Assembly: GCF_048771995.1 (NCBI RefSeq)
Contig: NC_133050.1
Location: forward strand, 1,934,501 to 1,998,500
Source: Taeniopygia guttata
Lineage: Eukaryota > Chordata > Aves > Passeriformes > Estrildidae
Length of the DNA: 64,000 nucleotides
Direction: 5' to 3'
Part shown: piece by piece, positions 1 to 10,800 of the stretch
Layout of the letters: each line of letters begins with the position of its first letter
Position numbering within the stretch: position 1 is the first letter of the stretch
Position numbers and translations under genes: made by a program
Notes under the pieces: model-generated
The model's database searches: none
What the model was told of the DNA's origin: nothing
What the model saw: only the letters and a program-made list of their open reading frames with translations

Positions 1-535
1 CTACCCTGGCACTCTCGAGGTGTCTGGAGTGACCTGCCCAAGCCATCTGCCACCCGAAGAGCAAAGCAGGGTATGGACAAGCACAGGCTGCAGAACAGCT
101 CGAACTGCAGGGAGCCCATTCCTGTCAGGAGTAACACGACCATCCCACCTTAGGACTGGGTTTTGTGAGAAACAACTGCACACTTTAAAAGTTTTAAAAC
201 GTTTATTAGACATTTACAAAGACATAAGAGAAGGACTCATAAGGAAGAACAGGCCTGGGAAGACCCCCTGCCCCATGGCTGCTACCTGCCAGGTGGCTGC
301 CTCATCTTCAAGATTGATGCTTCACCTTTTACATTCCTGGAGGGTGCATCAGCCACCCCTGGGCCCTCCCAAAGTCTGTCAGTCAACCCTTCTTTGCCGT
401 TTATTGGTGGAATTTATTTCTTGTAGCTGCATTTGAAGGTCAGGTGTTGTCACGCCGCGTCCCCCCAGCAACAAGCTTTTCCATTCCTACTCTCCCATGC
501 AAGGGGTATATGTCGATACCTATTGTGGTGGACCC
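1..535. other. No gene seen; probable LTR-derived debris
   Basis: No exon-like structure is visible. A minus-strand polyadenylation signal (TTTATT on +, 202-207) lies in an AT-rich stretch of the kind found in the R region of avian LTRs, so the segment may be a decayed minus-strand LTR. No termini or target duplication could be defined. Confidence 0.3.
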
Positions 536-960
536 CCACTGCAGGGAATGACGTGCATTGACTCCATGTTTGCAGAAGGATGAATAAAAGCTTTATTAAG
601 CTGTCCTATATTACACTATACTAAAAACTATATTACTGCTATACTGAAGAGAAACCCGTGACCCTTAGAGACAGTCCAACACAGAGTGGCTCCAGTTGGT
701 CAAATGAAATCAAAACACCATCACCAGAGTCCAATGAAGAAATCCCTCTTTGGTAAACAATCTCCATAACACATTCCACATGTGCCAAACATCAGATGCA
801 GCAAATGGAGATAATTGTTTTTCTTCTTTCTCTGAGCTTTCTCACAGCCTTCCCCAGGATGTTCCTGGGAAGGCCTGTGTCTCTCACTGTTCAAAGGATA
901 TGTGAATACCACACACGCCTTCTTTCTACCTGTCTAGACAGCCCAGGCTGTCTGGTGGGA
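536..960 (-). mobile_element. Avian endogenous retrovirus LTR fragment
   Basis: The stretch has a minus-strand AATAAA (rc near 585-598), a CTATACTA-rich low-complexity part and a downstream segment with the wording of LTRs common in passerine genomes (family assignment from general recognition). Ends are approximate and no target duplication was found. There is no coding content. Confidence 0.5.
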
Positions 961-2635
961 ACAATAGGGAGTGGGGGGTCAGATGTATGATTATCATTTA
1001 CTCCAATGAAATATTGTTGTATTGAATCAAGGCAAATATGATTTGGCATGTATAATATTTAGTTTTTACACAATACACATACCAGCACTGTAAGCTGCCC
1101 CCCCACACACACACATATTTGTTTACACCAGAGCCAGGTTTTTTTGGACAATGCCTCATTTACAATTAATACATGTGGCTAGTCTGGAGATGGGCTGTCC
1201 CAAAAGGAGATACTGGAACACCTGGGAGCTGATCATCCCGGTAGCGACTCAAGATTGGGATCGCTGGAGTCCTCCGGGCTGATGCATCTGAATGCCACGG
1301 TTCCCATAACCTCATCAGGAAAAATTGTCCACACCTGGACCTGGATTGTTCAACCCCGGCTCAGAGAAAAGAACTTTATGAATATGTGGGACTCTGAATG
1401 GAAAGAAAAGGCAGGTGACTGAAATCCTGGCCTCGGGCAGAAAATTTCCTATAAGAACTGCAGGGTCTGGGAGGGTGGTGTGTGTGTCCAGGGGAACCTC
1501 TGCCGAGAGGCTCCTTCCTGTCACGCACCCAGTGCCGAACCTGGGCTCAGCGCTGTCCTTTTCCTTTTGGCCTGCTCAGAGAGAATTCAATCCTGAATAA
1601 CTTTTTATTGTTTCATTTTAAATTTGGCTGGACTAATTTTCATTTATAAAAGGGGGAAGGGGACTGTGGGGAGAACGGAGAACATCTAAACAACAAATCA
1701 CAATAACATAACTCTACATCAAAGAAGCTTCTCTTAAGATACACACAATATTCATCCCTTAATTGCAAGAGCCAATCATCTCATATTCTATCTATTACAG
1801 TTTGGATGGAGACCAGAAGTAATACCTTGCAAAAGGAAAAGAGGGTACAAAGGTCCCTGCAGTCCCCTGGCCTGGTACCTCAGCCAGTGGGGAAAGGAAG
1901 AGGGCAGCATGTGGCCAGGAGTTTAAATAGAGGCTGTGTCCTCCAAAACTTTGAGAGAGAAAAGCCCAGCAGCAGATGTCCCCATGGACTCTCTCCCTTT
2001 ATTCAAACAAAGCTGCAGGGCTCCTCTGGCTCCTTTATGGACACTGGCTTTTCACAGCCTGGTTTGTATGCACACCTGTTTCCTTGTATCAGAGTATCAC
2101 CAGCCTGCAGTGACTCCCTGCCACTCTGGTCTGCAGGAGAAATGGACCTGATTTCCATTAAGGCCCTCCCAGAGGGAAGGAAGAACAGACCCAGAGGAGA
2201 CAAGCAACCCCTGCAGACATCCAAACTTCTGCACCAGATGCCGAGTGAGTCGCAGAGGGGGCGTAGTGGGTGCATTTCCCTCAGCCTTCTCCTGAGACTC
2301 AGCAGCCGGGGGCTTGCACTGCACATGTGTGTTGGATAATCTACCAAGTTTAATTTTTTTTCATTTCTCTAGTCAGGCTTGGTTTGCCTTTGCCTTGGGG
2401 AAAGGAATTCTAATGGGTTTTTTAAGGGATGTTACACCACTCAAGGGAAATGAGCTTAACATCTCAATAAACTGGGAATAACCCAAAAGGTACCCAAAAA
2501 CCATAATGACCATGGAGAAAAATCTACGATCATCATCCGCAAACATCAAGGAATGTCAACCCCGGACACTGCCCCCTGGCATAGTTGGAGACACCTGGAC
2601 TGGAAAAGCCTGAGAAGGAAATCAAGGAGTATGGC
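961..2635. other. Non-coding, mixed retroelement remnants
   Basis: No gene is supported; the open frames at 1806-2347 occur on both strands and lack splice or family support. A purine run ending in GGGGAC followed by TGTGGGGAGA near 1645-1680 resembles a + strand polypurine tract/LTR start, but no matching LTR end was identified. Confidence 0.4.
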
Positions 2636-4019
2636 TGTCATGGTTTGACACTGGCACACAATGCCAGTGCCCCCATGAAAATGCAACCTCTCAATTGAAT
2701 GCTGCGAAATGCAATCGAGAACAGAGCAAAGCAGGCCCAAGCTTAATAACAAGGAAAAAAACTTTATTAAGCTACTACTACTATACTACTATAAAAGAAA
2801 AAAAAAGATAAAAACACCACACAAAATTTAAAATGAAAACCTTCCAAAGTATTCCTCCTCTCACCACCCAACCCCAACAAACCACAGTGAGACACAATCT
2901 GGACTCCAATCAGGTGTCCACCCTCCAGACAATCGATACTCAGTTCATCAAGGAAGAGAGGAGCCCCTCCTGTGCCACAGACCCGCCCAGGAAACACAGC
3001 TGCCACATCCTGTGCTTCCATGTCACACATGGCACCACCCAGAGAAAGAGTTTGCCATGGTGGCCCTCTCCTTTCCATGCACAGTGCTCTCACCACCAAT
3101 GCATGGATGGACAGACTGCTTTTAGGATTTTTCCTTTCAAGGATGCCCTGCCAAGAGGGGAAAAAACAACAGTTCAGTTTTTTATTTTTGGGACCACAAT
3201 TCCCCCAATTTCCCCCTGGGGCTGAGGGTCCAAGAAGAGAGATCTTCTCTTCTTCTCTGAAGACAGGGGACACCACCACAAACTTCCCTAACTTTTCTTT
3301 GTTTGTTCAACTTCTGTCTTTTCCCAGCTGAAGCATGGTCTCTTTGGCTCACCAGCATCCTCCTAAAATACAGTCTCTCTTGGAGGAGAAGATCAGTTCA
3401 GTCTGTGGCTACCAAGAAAAAGTCCAGCCAAAAGCCACTCCATCATCTCCTCCCACCTAAAATTTCTCCTTCCAACATCCCAGGGTCCAAGCTGTCTCTC
3501 TTCCTCTCTTTCAAACCGAGGAGGAGAAAAATTTCACAAAGCTTTCATTTCTCAGGAAGGGTTAAAAGTCCCGACTCCCAGAGACGGCTCGCTGCCCAGG
3601 CTCCCACTCCCACAGGCAGCTGGGCACCTTGCGGCCCCCCCCAGCTCTTCTTCCCCGCGGTGAACTGCTGGCAAAACCACCGCTGTCTCTTTCTCTCTCT
3701 CTTGAGAAAGAGAGACTCTGGGGGGAAACGGAGACATCCCAGATTTTCTCCACCCTTCCATCTGCAGGGGGTTCCCAGGCCCCTCCACCCTTTGGCCTAC
3801 CTCAGTCAGGCCAGGGGCCTTCCCCTCCCCCGCCCAGCCACGGATGGGCAGGGGAGAGTCCAGCACTGCACGCTGACCGGAACCAAAGAGAGCGGGTTCT
3901 CCTGGGAATTCTGCTTTTAACCCCTCTGTGTTCTCAGAGGCGTGTCCACCTTCAATTGGTCATATCCAAATTGACCTCTTTCTTTTGAGAAAATTCATTT
4001 TCCGTGTCAAACCACGACA
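2636..4019 (-). mobile_element. Long solo LTR with 16-bp terminal inverted repeats
   Basis: The element begins TGTCATGGTTTGACAC and ends GTGTCAAACCACGACA, which are inverted copies of each other with one mismatch, giving the canonical TG...CA ends. The TTTATT at about 2762 (AATAAA on the minus strand) places R/U5 at the left, so the LTR reads on -. The left flank (AGTATGGC) and right flank (GCAGAGTACC) do not match, so there is no target duplication. Neither flank resembles a primer-binding site or polypurine tract, so it is not attached to a visible internal region. The right edge abuts exon 15 of an MROH gene directly. Open frames inside it are not genes. Confidence 0.8.
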
Positions 4020-4240
4020 GCAGAGTACCAGGAGACTGTGAAGAGAGCACCAGGACTCAATGTCACTGGAGCCCCAGGCACACCTGATGCTGGCCACAGC
4101 TGTGCCTGCTGCAAGCTCCCATAGCTGCTGCCTTCCCCCTCCCTGTTGACAGCTCCCTCCCTCCAGCCCTCAGACCCTGCCCATCACCTTCTTTTTCCCC
4201 CCATCTCATCCCTTCCCCTTCCCTTCCATTAATAAACAGT
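4020..4240 (+). pseudogene. Truncated 3' end of an MROH gene copy
   Basis: This is a third copy of the last MROH exon. The reading frame from GAGTACCAGG (4023) to the TAG at 4122-4124 encodes the same C-terminus as copy A (EYQETVKRAPGLNV... ending HSCACCKLP), followed by the same pyrimidine-rich 3' UTR and AATAAA at 4231-4236. Everything 5' of this exon portion is missing, because the 2636-4019 LTR begins exactly at the break. The piece shows that the MROH unit was tandemly repeated: this gene end is followed by the shared spacer and then by copy A. It cannot encode a protein on its own. Confidence 0.9.
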
Positions 4241-6490
4241 TTGGTTTCTACCCCTTACCCTCATCTCCGTGGAGCTGAAGCGGCCCAAATCCCGGGCCCT
4301 GGGACACACAGGCCCCTGCTGCTGTTCTCTTCCACGCCGTGTTCTGTGCACACACACACAGAACGAGGGCAGATGAGGCTGGAGAGGTGCCTGTGCTGAA
4401 GGTGCAGTTCCACAACCCTGTGGAGTTGCAGATCTTGCTGAGCAGCCTGGAGCCCCTGGAATTTGGAAGAGCCAAGCTGAGTATGCTCTGAAGGCAGCTG
4501 TGAGGGATTCCATGGCAAGCTTTCACGGAGGGCAAAGGAGCTTGGAATGCTGGAAGTTTTCAGGAATAGCTTCCTGAAGGCTCAGCAGTGTCCATCCCTG
4601 CACAGGATCAGGGAGAGGGCCGAACCAGCGACCATCCAGGCTTAGCAGGGACCTTTGGGTGTGCCTGAGGGCAAAGGAAGCAGCAGCGCGGTGCCCAAGA
4701 CTGGGACGCACGACCCTGCCAGTGCCCGGAGCGCTGTCAGGCAGTGCCGGGATCCCGGCTGTGGTTCTGGTGCCCACAAGTGAGGAATGGCAGCCCCAGG
4801 CTCAGAGACAATCAGAAAGCCAAGCAAGTGAGAGCAGAGGGAGGGCACCCTTCCAGTCTCTCTTGGGCATGGCCGCAAAACAGCCCCTGCTGCTTCTTCC
4901 TCCGCCTGTGTTTGGGCTGTGCTGGTGGCAGAGGCAGCCAGGCTGTGCTCTGCCTTCCAGAGCCTGTTGGGAGCGGGCATGAAAAGCGCTGTGTGCACAG
5001 CAGAGAGGCCTGGAAGGTGCTGGCAAGAGCGTCCTGCGGGAGCAGGGCTCTGGGCTCTGGCTGGGAACAGCCTGGTCTTGGTGCCGTGGGCGCAGGCAGG
5101 AGTTGAGGCAGGTGAAGAGGCACTGAGCAGCTTGTGTTTGTAGAGGGCCTGGGGCTGCACGTCTGAGCCTCCACCTGGAAAGGCACTTGGGGGAATAGGA
5201 GCTAGAGCTGGAGTGCCTGTCCTGAAAGGACGTGAAGTCCTTCAGCCTTGCCAGCATTTCCTAAGGGTGTGTTGGTGTTGAGCAGAAAAGCCGCACATTT
5301 GGGGAAATGCCTTTGGAGGACAGGGGCTTGCTTCTCAAGGAAAGTGCTTCCCAGGGAGCTCCCAGTGAGGCAGGTGCAAGTGTCCCCCTTTGGCTCTCTG
5401 TGCTCCTTTCAGTCCTTGAGGCCCACTGCACTTGGCAGAGGGACAGGGGAAGGGAGAAGGCTGTGAAGAGCAGGTTTGGCATCCACCTGGACCTGCAGGG
5501 ACCAACCCAAGCACCTGCAGCAGCGTGTGTTACCCCCCCTTTGGACAGAGGGGTGAGCAGAACCATCTCTGTCCATCTGTGAGCCCCACAGCTCTCTGTG
5601 GGAGCTGTGAATTAAAAGGCCTTTACACACTCACTTTTCACATCTTCCCGTCTGCTGTGTTGCATCTCTTGGCAAGATGCATTTGCCTCCTGCTTGCTGG
5701 GAGCTGCTGTGGCCCAGGGCCAGCACAGACTGGGCTGGGTGGGCCAGGCAGTGTGGTGGAGAGTCTTGGCTGATCTTGGTGTGTGCCTGGCCTCAGAAAA
5801 GGCTTGGAAGAGTTGCCTGCCGAGGTGTCCTGCTCCTTGGCTTTCCCTGTGCATTTTGGAGAGCACAAGGGAGGCATTTCTGGCAGCTGGGCATCAGCAG
5901 GCCTTCAAATGGGGGCGTGTTGTGGAGCGAGCCCAGCTGAGATACCCTGAGAGGAGCCCAGTGCTCCTTGTTCCTCTCTGCTGGCCCGTGAGTGTCTGTC
6001 TGCTCTCGGGATGGCCCTGGCTGTGTCACGGGTGCTGCGTGGACACGAGACAGCCGCTCCTGTCCCGCTGGGTCCCAGCAGCGCCTGGCAGCCGTCCTGC
6101 ATCCACGTCAGGATGCTGGCCAAGAGAGGCCCTGGAAGCTGAGGCAGCTGATTTTAAGCTTCTGCAGGTGCCAACAGGTCAAGGCCAACAGTGTTCCCTC
6201 AGGATACAGCATTCCTGAGGGGCTTCCCCAGAGCTGCCTGATGCCACCCACTCCTTGTGGCACCAGTTGCTTTCCTGTGGAAGGTTCTACCTTCCCCAAG
6301 AGCACAGAAGGAGCTGGAGAAAGACCTGGCCAGGCTGCTCTTGATCCTTTACCAGCAGCCCTGGGTGAGCAGAGTAGTCCCAGCTGAGCGCAGATGTGCC
6401 AATGGAAGAGCCGTGCATGGGAAGGCTCGGTGGGAAGGATGATCCAGGATCCATAGGCCTGGCAGCCTGAGCTTGCTGCCGGGGAAGGCC
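4241..6490 (+). repeat. MROH inter-unit spacer, left copy
   Basis: This is the sequence that follows the MROH polyadenylation site in both arms. No intact gene is visible. A short stretch at 4383-4490 reads VPVLKVQFHNPVELQILLSS and then stops; it has the look of a decayed protein-coding exon, but I cannot name it. Open frames are present on both strands in both arms simply because the arms are nearly identical and GC-rich. Confidence 0.75.
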
Positions 6491-6589
6491 TTGGAGCAGA
6501 TCCTCCTGAGTGCCATCCCACAGCACGTGCAGGGAACCAGGGGGTCTGCTGGAGGGAGGGAAACTCTGCAGAGGGACAGGGACAGCTGA
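6456..6589 (+). mobile_element. LINE (CR1-like) reverse transcriptase scrap
   Basis: One frame reads LPGKALEQILLSAIPQHVQ before drifting and stopping at 6587-6589. This resembles the conserved RT segment of CR1-type LINEs (family pattern, not searched). Homology with the right arm stops inside it, at the CAG near 6490, where the right arm instead continues GTAAGTG. The remaining 6491-6890 is unique to the left side and carries no recognisable gene. Confidence 0.5.
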
Positions 6590-6890
6590 GGGTCCTGGCA
6601 GGAAGTTGAGGGCTTCTTTGTGGTGTTTGCAGGGTGTTGGTGTTGGACATGCGCTGGGGAAGGAGTTGTCTGGGAGGTGAGAGGTCTGGGCTGGAATTTG
6701 AGTCTGTTTTAAGGCAGCATCCTTCGTTTGGCACAGCCTTGCTCATGGGTCTCAGAAAGAATATCCGTGACTGTTTGTGTTCATGGTCCTGATTGTGCTG
6801 CAGGGAACAAGAGGGGAGAGCTGTACTTTATTGGCCACTTAGATCTCTATACCAGGGCAGGGTTAACCATTTTGCCATCTACTCATTGTT

Positions 6891-7807
6891 GCCAGCAGTT
6901 GCTCCAGGTGCTCCTGCCAACAGCCCCTGCAGGCAGGAGCACAGCCCCCAGTGCACGTGGGTTTGGCTCCCTCTGGCACAGAAGCCCCCCAGGGGCACAG
7001 GTCTCTGGGGCAGGAGACGGGCACCAGCCCTGCCAGGGTTCGGGGCTGGCAGGTCTGCCTGGGTGGGGACTCTGCCACAGCTGCTGGTGTCAGCGCTCCC
7101 CGGGCCCCAGGGCTCAGAGCAGCATTCGTGCCCTGGCCCACAGTTCCTTGTGTGTGCCACACCCGCGGGTTTAGGGTGGCCACGGGCTGGGATGCGTCCC
7201 GAGGAGGCTGTGGCAGCTTCCATGGAAGGTTCTGTGCCCTTCCCAGCGCAGCTGTGTCGGCAGCCCTGGGAGCTCCTTCTGCTGCCCTGAGCCCGCAGAG
7301 CCGGGCAGCGTTTGCTGATGGTCTGAGCCGTTCCTAAAGATCCTGTCAGGCTGTCTCAGACACTTGGGGCCAGGGATTCCTTCCAACCTGGGCCACTTTG
7401 GCTGGGCAGGGGGTGGCCCCAGGGCAGGTGGCAGTGTGTGCAAGGCCCCTTTGTGACATGGTGCAGCATGGTTACTATGGCATAGAACGGGACAGGATGG
7501 CCTTTGTGACACGTGCTGACATAGGAGTGGCACTAACCAGAGCACGCCACTCTGCTCAGAGCAGGCGACCGGACAGGACGGGACAGAGCGGTGCCGTGAG
7601 GAGCCCCCGCACAGCGCGCTCGTTCGTGCCTGACCCGGAGCTTTTCTGAGGCATTATTCCTACAGGTGACCTCGTGGCAAGACCACAGGACTTGGCAGCC
7701 CGTGGCCTTCCCGAGGCTTCTCTTTTGTAGGTGCCCTTAAGGACTTGTTGACTTGGAGCTTTCCCGAGACATCTCTCTTTCAGGTGCCCTCGATACCAGA
7801 CTCTGGC
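6891..7807 (+). other. Upstream region of MROH copy A
   Basis: This region is shared with the right arm, where it ends at 56,707; homology starts at TGTTGCCAGC in both. No TATA box is obvious. Three AG/GTG(A/C)CC junctions (about 7666, 7730 and 7783) each look like 3' splice acceptors, so the coding start at 7808 is probably preceded by one or more 5' non-coding exons. I could not define the transcription start. Confidence 0.45.
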
Positions 7808-10800
7808 ATGGCGAGCAGATTTCTCGGCTTGTTCAGAGTGTTCAGGGGAAAAAAAAAGAAAAGCCCTGAAGCTGCTCCACCACAACAGCGTGAAAACCTG
7901 GAGCAGTTCCAGCCACCGGAGGACAGTGAGTGGCAGAGCTGGGCCACAGGACTGATGCCTGCAGCCAGCTTGGCCCCATCCCGTCCCTTCCCGTCCCATC
8001 CCATCCCATCCCATCCCATCCCATCCCATCCCATCCCATCCCATCCCATCCCATCCCATCCCATCCCATCCCATCCCATCCCATCCCATCCCATCCCCTG
8101 GGGATGTGCCCATGGACAGGAGGGAAGAGGGCCTGGGCAGACACCCCGCAGTGGCCGTGCTCCATCCCCTGGGGCATCCCGGGGCGGTCCCTGCCTGGGG
8201 AGCCCAGGGCTGGGCTGTGTTCTCCGGCCTCTCCCGCAGCCCCTCAGCCCTGGCTGCACTCGCTCTTTGCCAGATGCAGCCCTGGACCGCACACAAGAGA
8301 AGAAACCTGCCCGTGGCCGTTTCCGCAAAACCCTGAAGGTGCCTGCAGCCATCCCCACCTGGGCTGGGCCTGCTGTCACTGCTCAGCCCAGCAGCACGCC
8401 TGGAGCACTCCATGGAACACCCCTGGCTTTCATTTCCTTTGTTCTCCTACAGACGTTCTGGAAGTTCCCGTGCATTCGACGTAGAAAGACCGGCAGCGCA
8501 GCAGCTGAGGGCCCGGCCGAGCCTGGCTCGGGGCTGACCGAGCTCCAGGCAGAGCCTGATGTCAGCCCAGATTTGCCTGAGCGCTCAGAGAACTCTGACA
8601 CCTCAGTGACTGAAACTCGGACAAAGATTCTTCTCACATCAATGACTGAGGATGTGGACATCACAAACGCCAAAACCAGAGACACTCAGGGCATCGCAAA
8701 TACTGACACCATGCCCTCTCCAACTCTGAGTCAGGAACTCATTTTCGACTATTTCAAGGACCCTTGTGTTCCTTCTCAGCAGCAGGTAAGCAGCCTGGGG
8801 CCAGGCCTGGAGGCCTCCCAGCATCGTGTGTCCCCTCAAGCCATGGTCTCTGGGCCCCCTCAGCCTTTGAGGCCAGCACAGTGTGGAAGAAGGGAAGCAC
8901 TTCTTTGAAATAGCTGGGCAAGTTGTTCCCTGGACAATGTTCCATTTCTCCCCCATGCTTCCTCCAGGTGCCAGCCAAGGTGAAGAACATCCACCAGCGT
9001 CTCATGTCCCAAGTCACTGTGGATGTCTGGCTGAAGAATGGCATTTTGAGGCTGGCTGAAGAACACCCTGCTGACCTGGTGCTGACCCTCCTGCGCTGTG
9101 CCCCAGCGTGTGACAGGTACAGGGCCCACGAGCCTTGAGAGCTCAGGGCTCAGCAGCCTTTAGGGCCCACGGCCCTGCACAGCCTGTGCAATGGGCTCTG
9201 CCAGACAGGCAGAGAGGCCCAGGAGCCTCAGGCCCCTCTGTTCCCTGAGCCTGCTGCCAGCACTCCCCCCCTGCCCTTCAGGGCACAGGGGCTCTGTCAC
9301 CTGGGCCCCCACGGGTGCACAGGGCATGGTGCTGTGACTGAGATGCCCCTGACACAGAGCTCTGATCCCACAGAGCCGCTGCAATGATGTGGAGAACCAT
9401 AGGCTCATCAAGTCCCACAGTGGAAAAGGTGCTGCCAACGCTGCTCTGTGTGATGGAGAACTGGCCTCTGCACAGCATGTGCACCTCTGATGGGGACAAC
9501 GAGGAAGTCTTTGCCCTGGCTGTGAGTTTCTGGAACTGGCCTTTGCTCACCCCCAGGTTGCCAGCAGCTCTCCATCCTCTCCATCATTCAGTTGCTGGGC
9601 TGAAACCTGGGCTAGGGCCAGGCTCAGGGGGCACCAGGCCCGCTGCTCCCCCTGCGTCGGCTCTTGGGCCCTGCCCCATGGACACCTTGGCACTGAGCAC
9701 TGCCTTGGGCTGTTCTCTTGCAGGCAACTCTGGGTCTCTGGGTGATTCTCCAGGTGCCTGAGTGCCAGGAGGCGATAAACCTTTATTCCCCCCGCCTGTT
9801 TGTGGCTCTGCTCTTCCATCTCGTCATCACCACACAGCAGATACCACCAGTGGAAGTTGCTACATTCTGGAGAGCATGCTGGCAGGCACACCACCTTCAC
9901 TGCAAGCCCAACAGGTCCCAGTCCCCCTGTCCTTCCCGTGCCCTTGTGGCCAGTGCCAGCGCTCCCAGTGTGACCTGGGCTTTGCTCTGCACACAGGTTT
10001 GCAGTGCAGGCCATAAAGGCTCTGCTCTGCCGACTGCAGTGGGACCATGTGGTGCTGGCTATGGAGCGCAAGCGTGACTGGGACATGCTGCTGCGTGCTG
10101 ACACCCAGCACGTTGCTGTGGGCCTGCTGGCCAGGTGAGACCCCCTTCTCCCCACGGTCCCCAATATTTGTGCCCTGTGCCCAGGTGCCCCTCACAGTCC
10201 CTGCGGTCATGGGCCAGAGGGCCTTTTCACTGAGGGACAGCCAAGGAAACTGGAAAAGGCTTGGAGAGGAGAGTGCCCAGAAGGGGCCGCCTCCCAAAGC
10301 GCCCACATCCTCTCCAGGGATGCTGGGGAAAGACCCGAACTCTGTGAGTCCCTCCTGGGAGGGGTTTGGCCTTCCCACCTCAGTGCCTTTTTCCCCCCTT
10401 GCCAGGGTGTTGTGCCATGTCTTGGACCCCTTCTGTTCCCGCATTGCATTCCGCCTGCTCCAGCCACAGAGCAGGGAAGAGCCGTGCTGGGATCTGCCCT
10501 CCCTGGCATTCCTGGTGGAGGTGAGCCTGTTGGCCAGCGCTGCCTGCCTCAGCTGCCTCCCGGCTCTCTGCCCTCTCGCAGCCGCAGTGCCTGGGACGGT
10601 GCCCACGCCCCGTGCTGCTGCCTGGGCCCGGCCCTGTGCGGTTCTGGGCTCCTGCCGGCCGGGTCCCCTGTCACTGCCCTGTGCCTTTCAGGTCCTCGGG
10701 GGCCTGGATTTGAGTGAATGCGGTGACAGCGTTCTGGAGATGATGTCAAGGTACCTGCGGAGCGAGTGCAGGGAGCGGCGTCGCCTGGCGCTCCGAGGCC

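Noticed and set aside
3303-3920. 205-codon + strand frame
   Set aside because: Lies wholly inside the 2636-4019 LTR, antisense to it, with no family resemblance.
7556-8484. Frames such as MGWDGMGWDG... on - and SHPIPSHP... on +
   Set aside because: They translate the CCCAT/GGGAT array in MROH intron 1.
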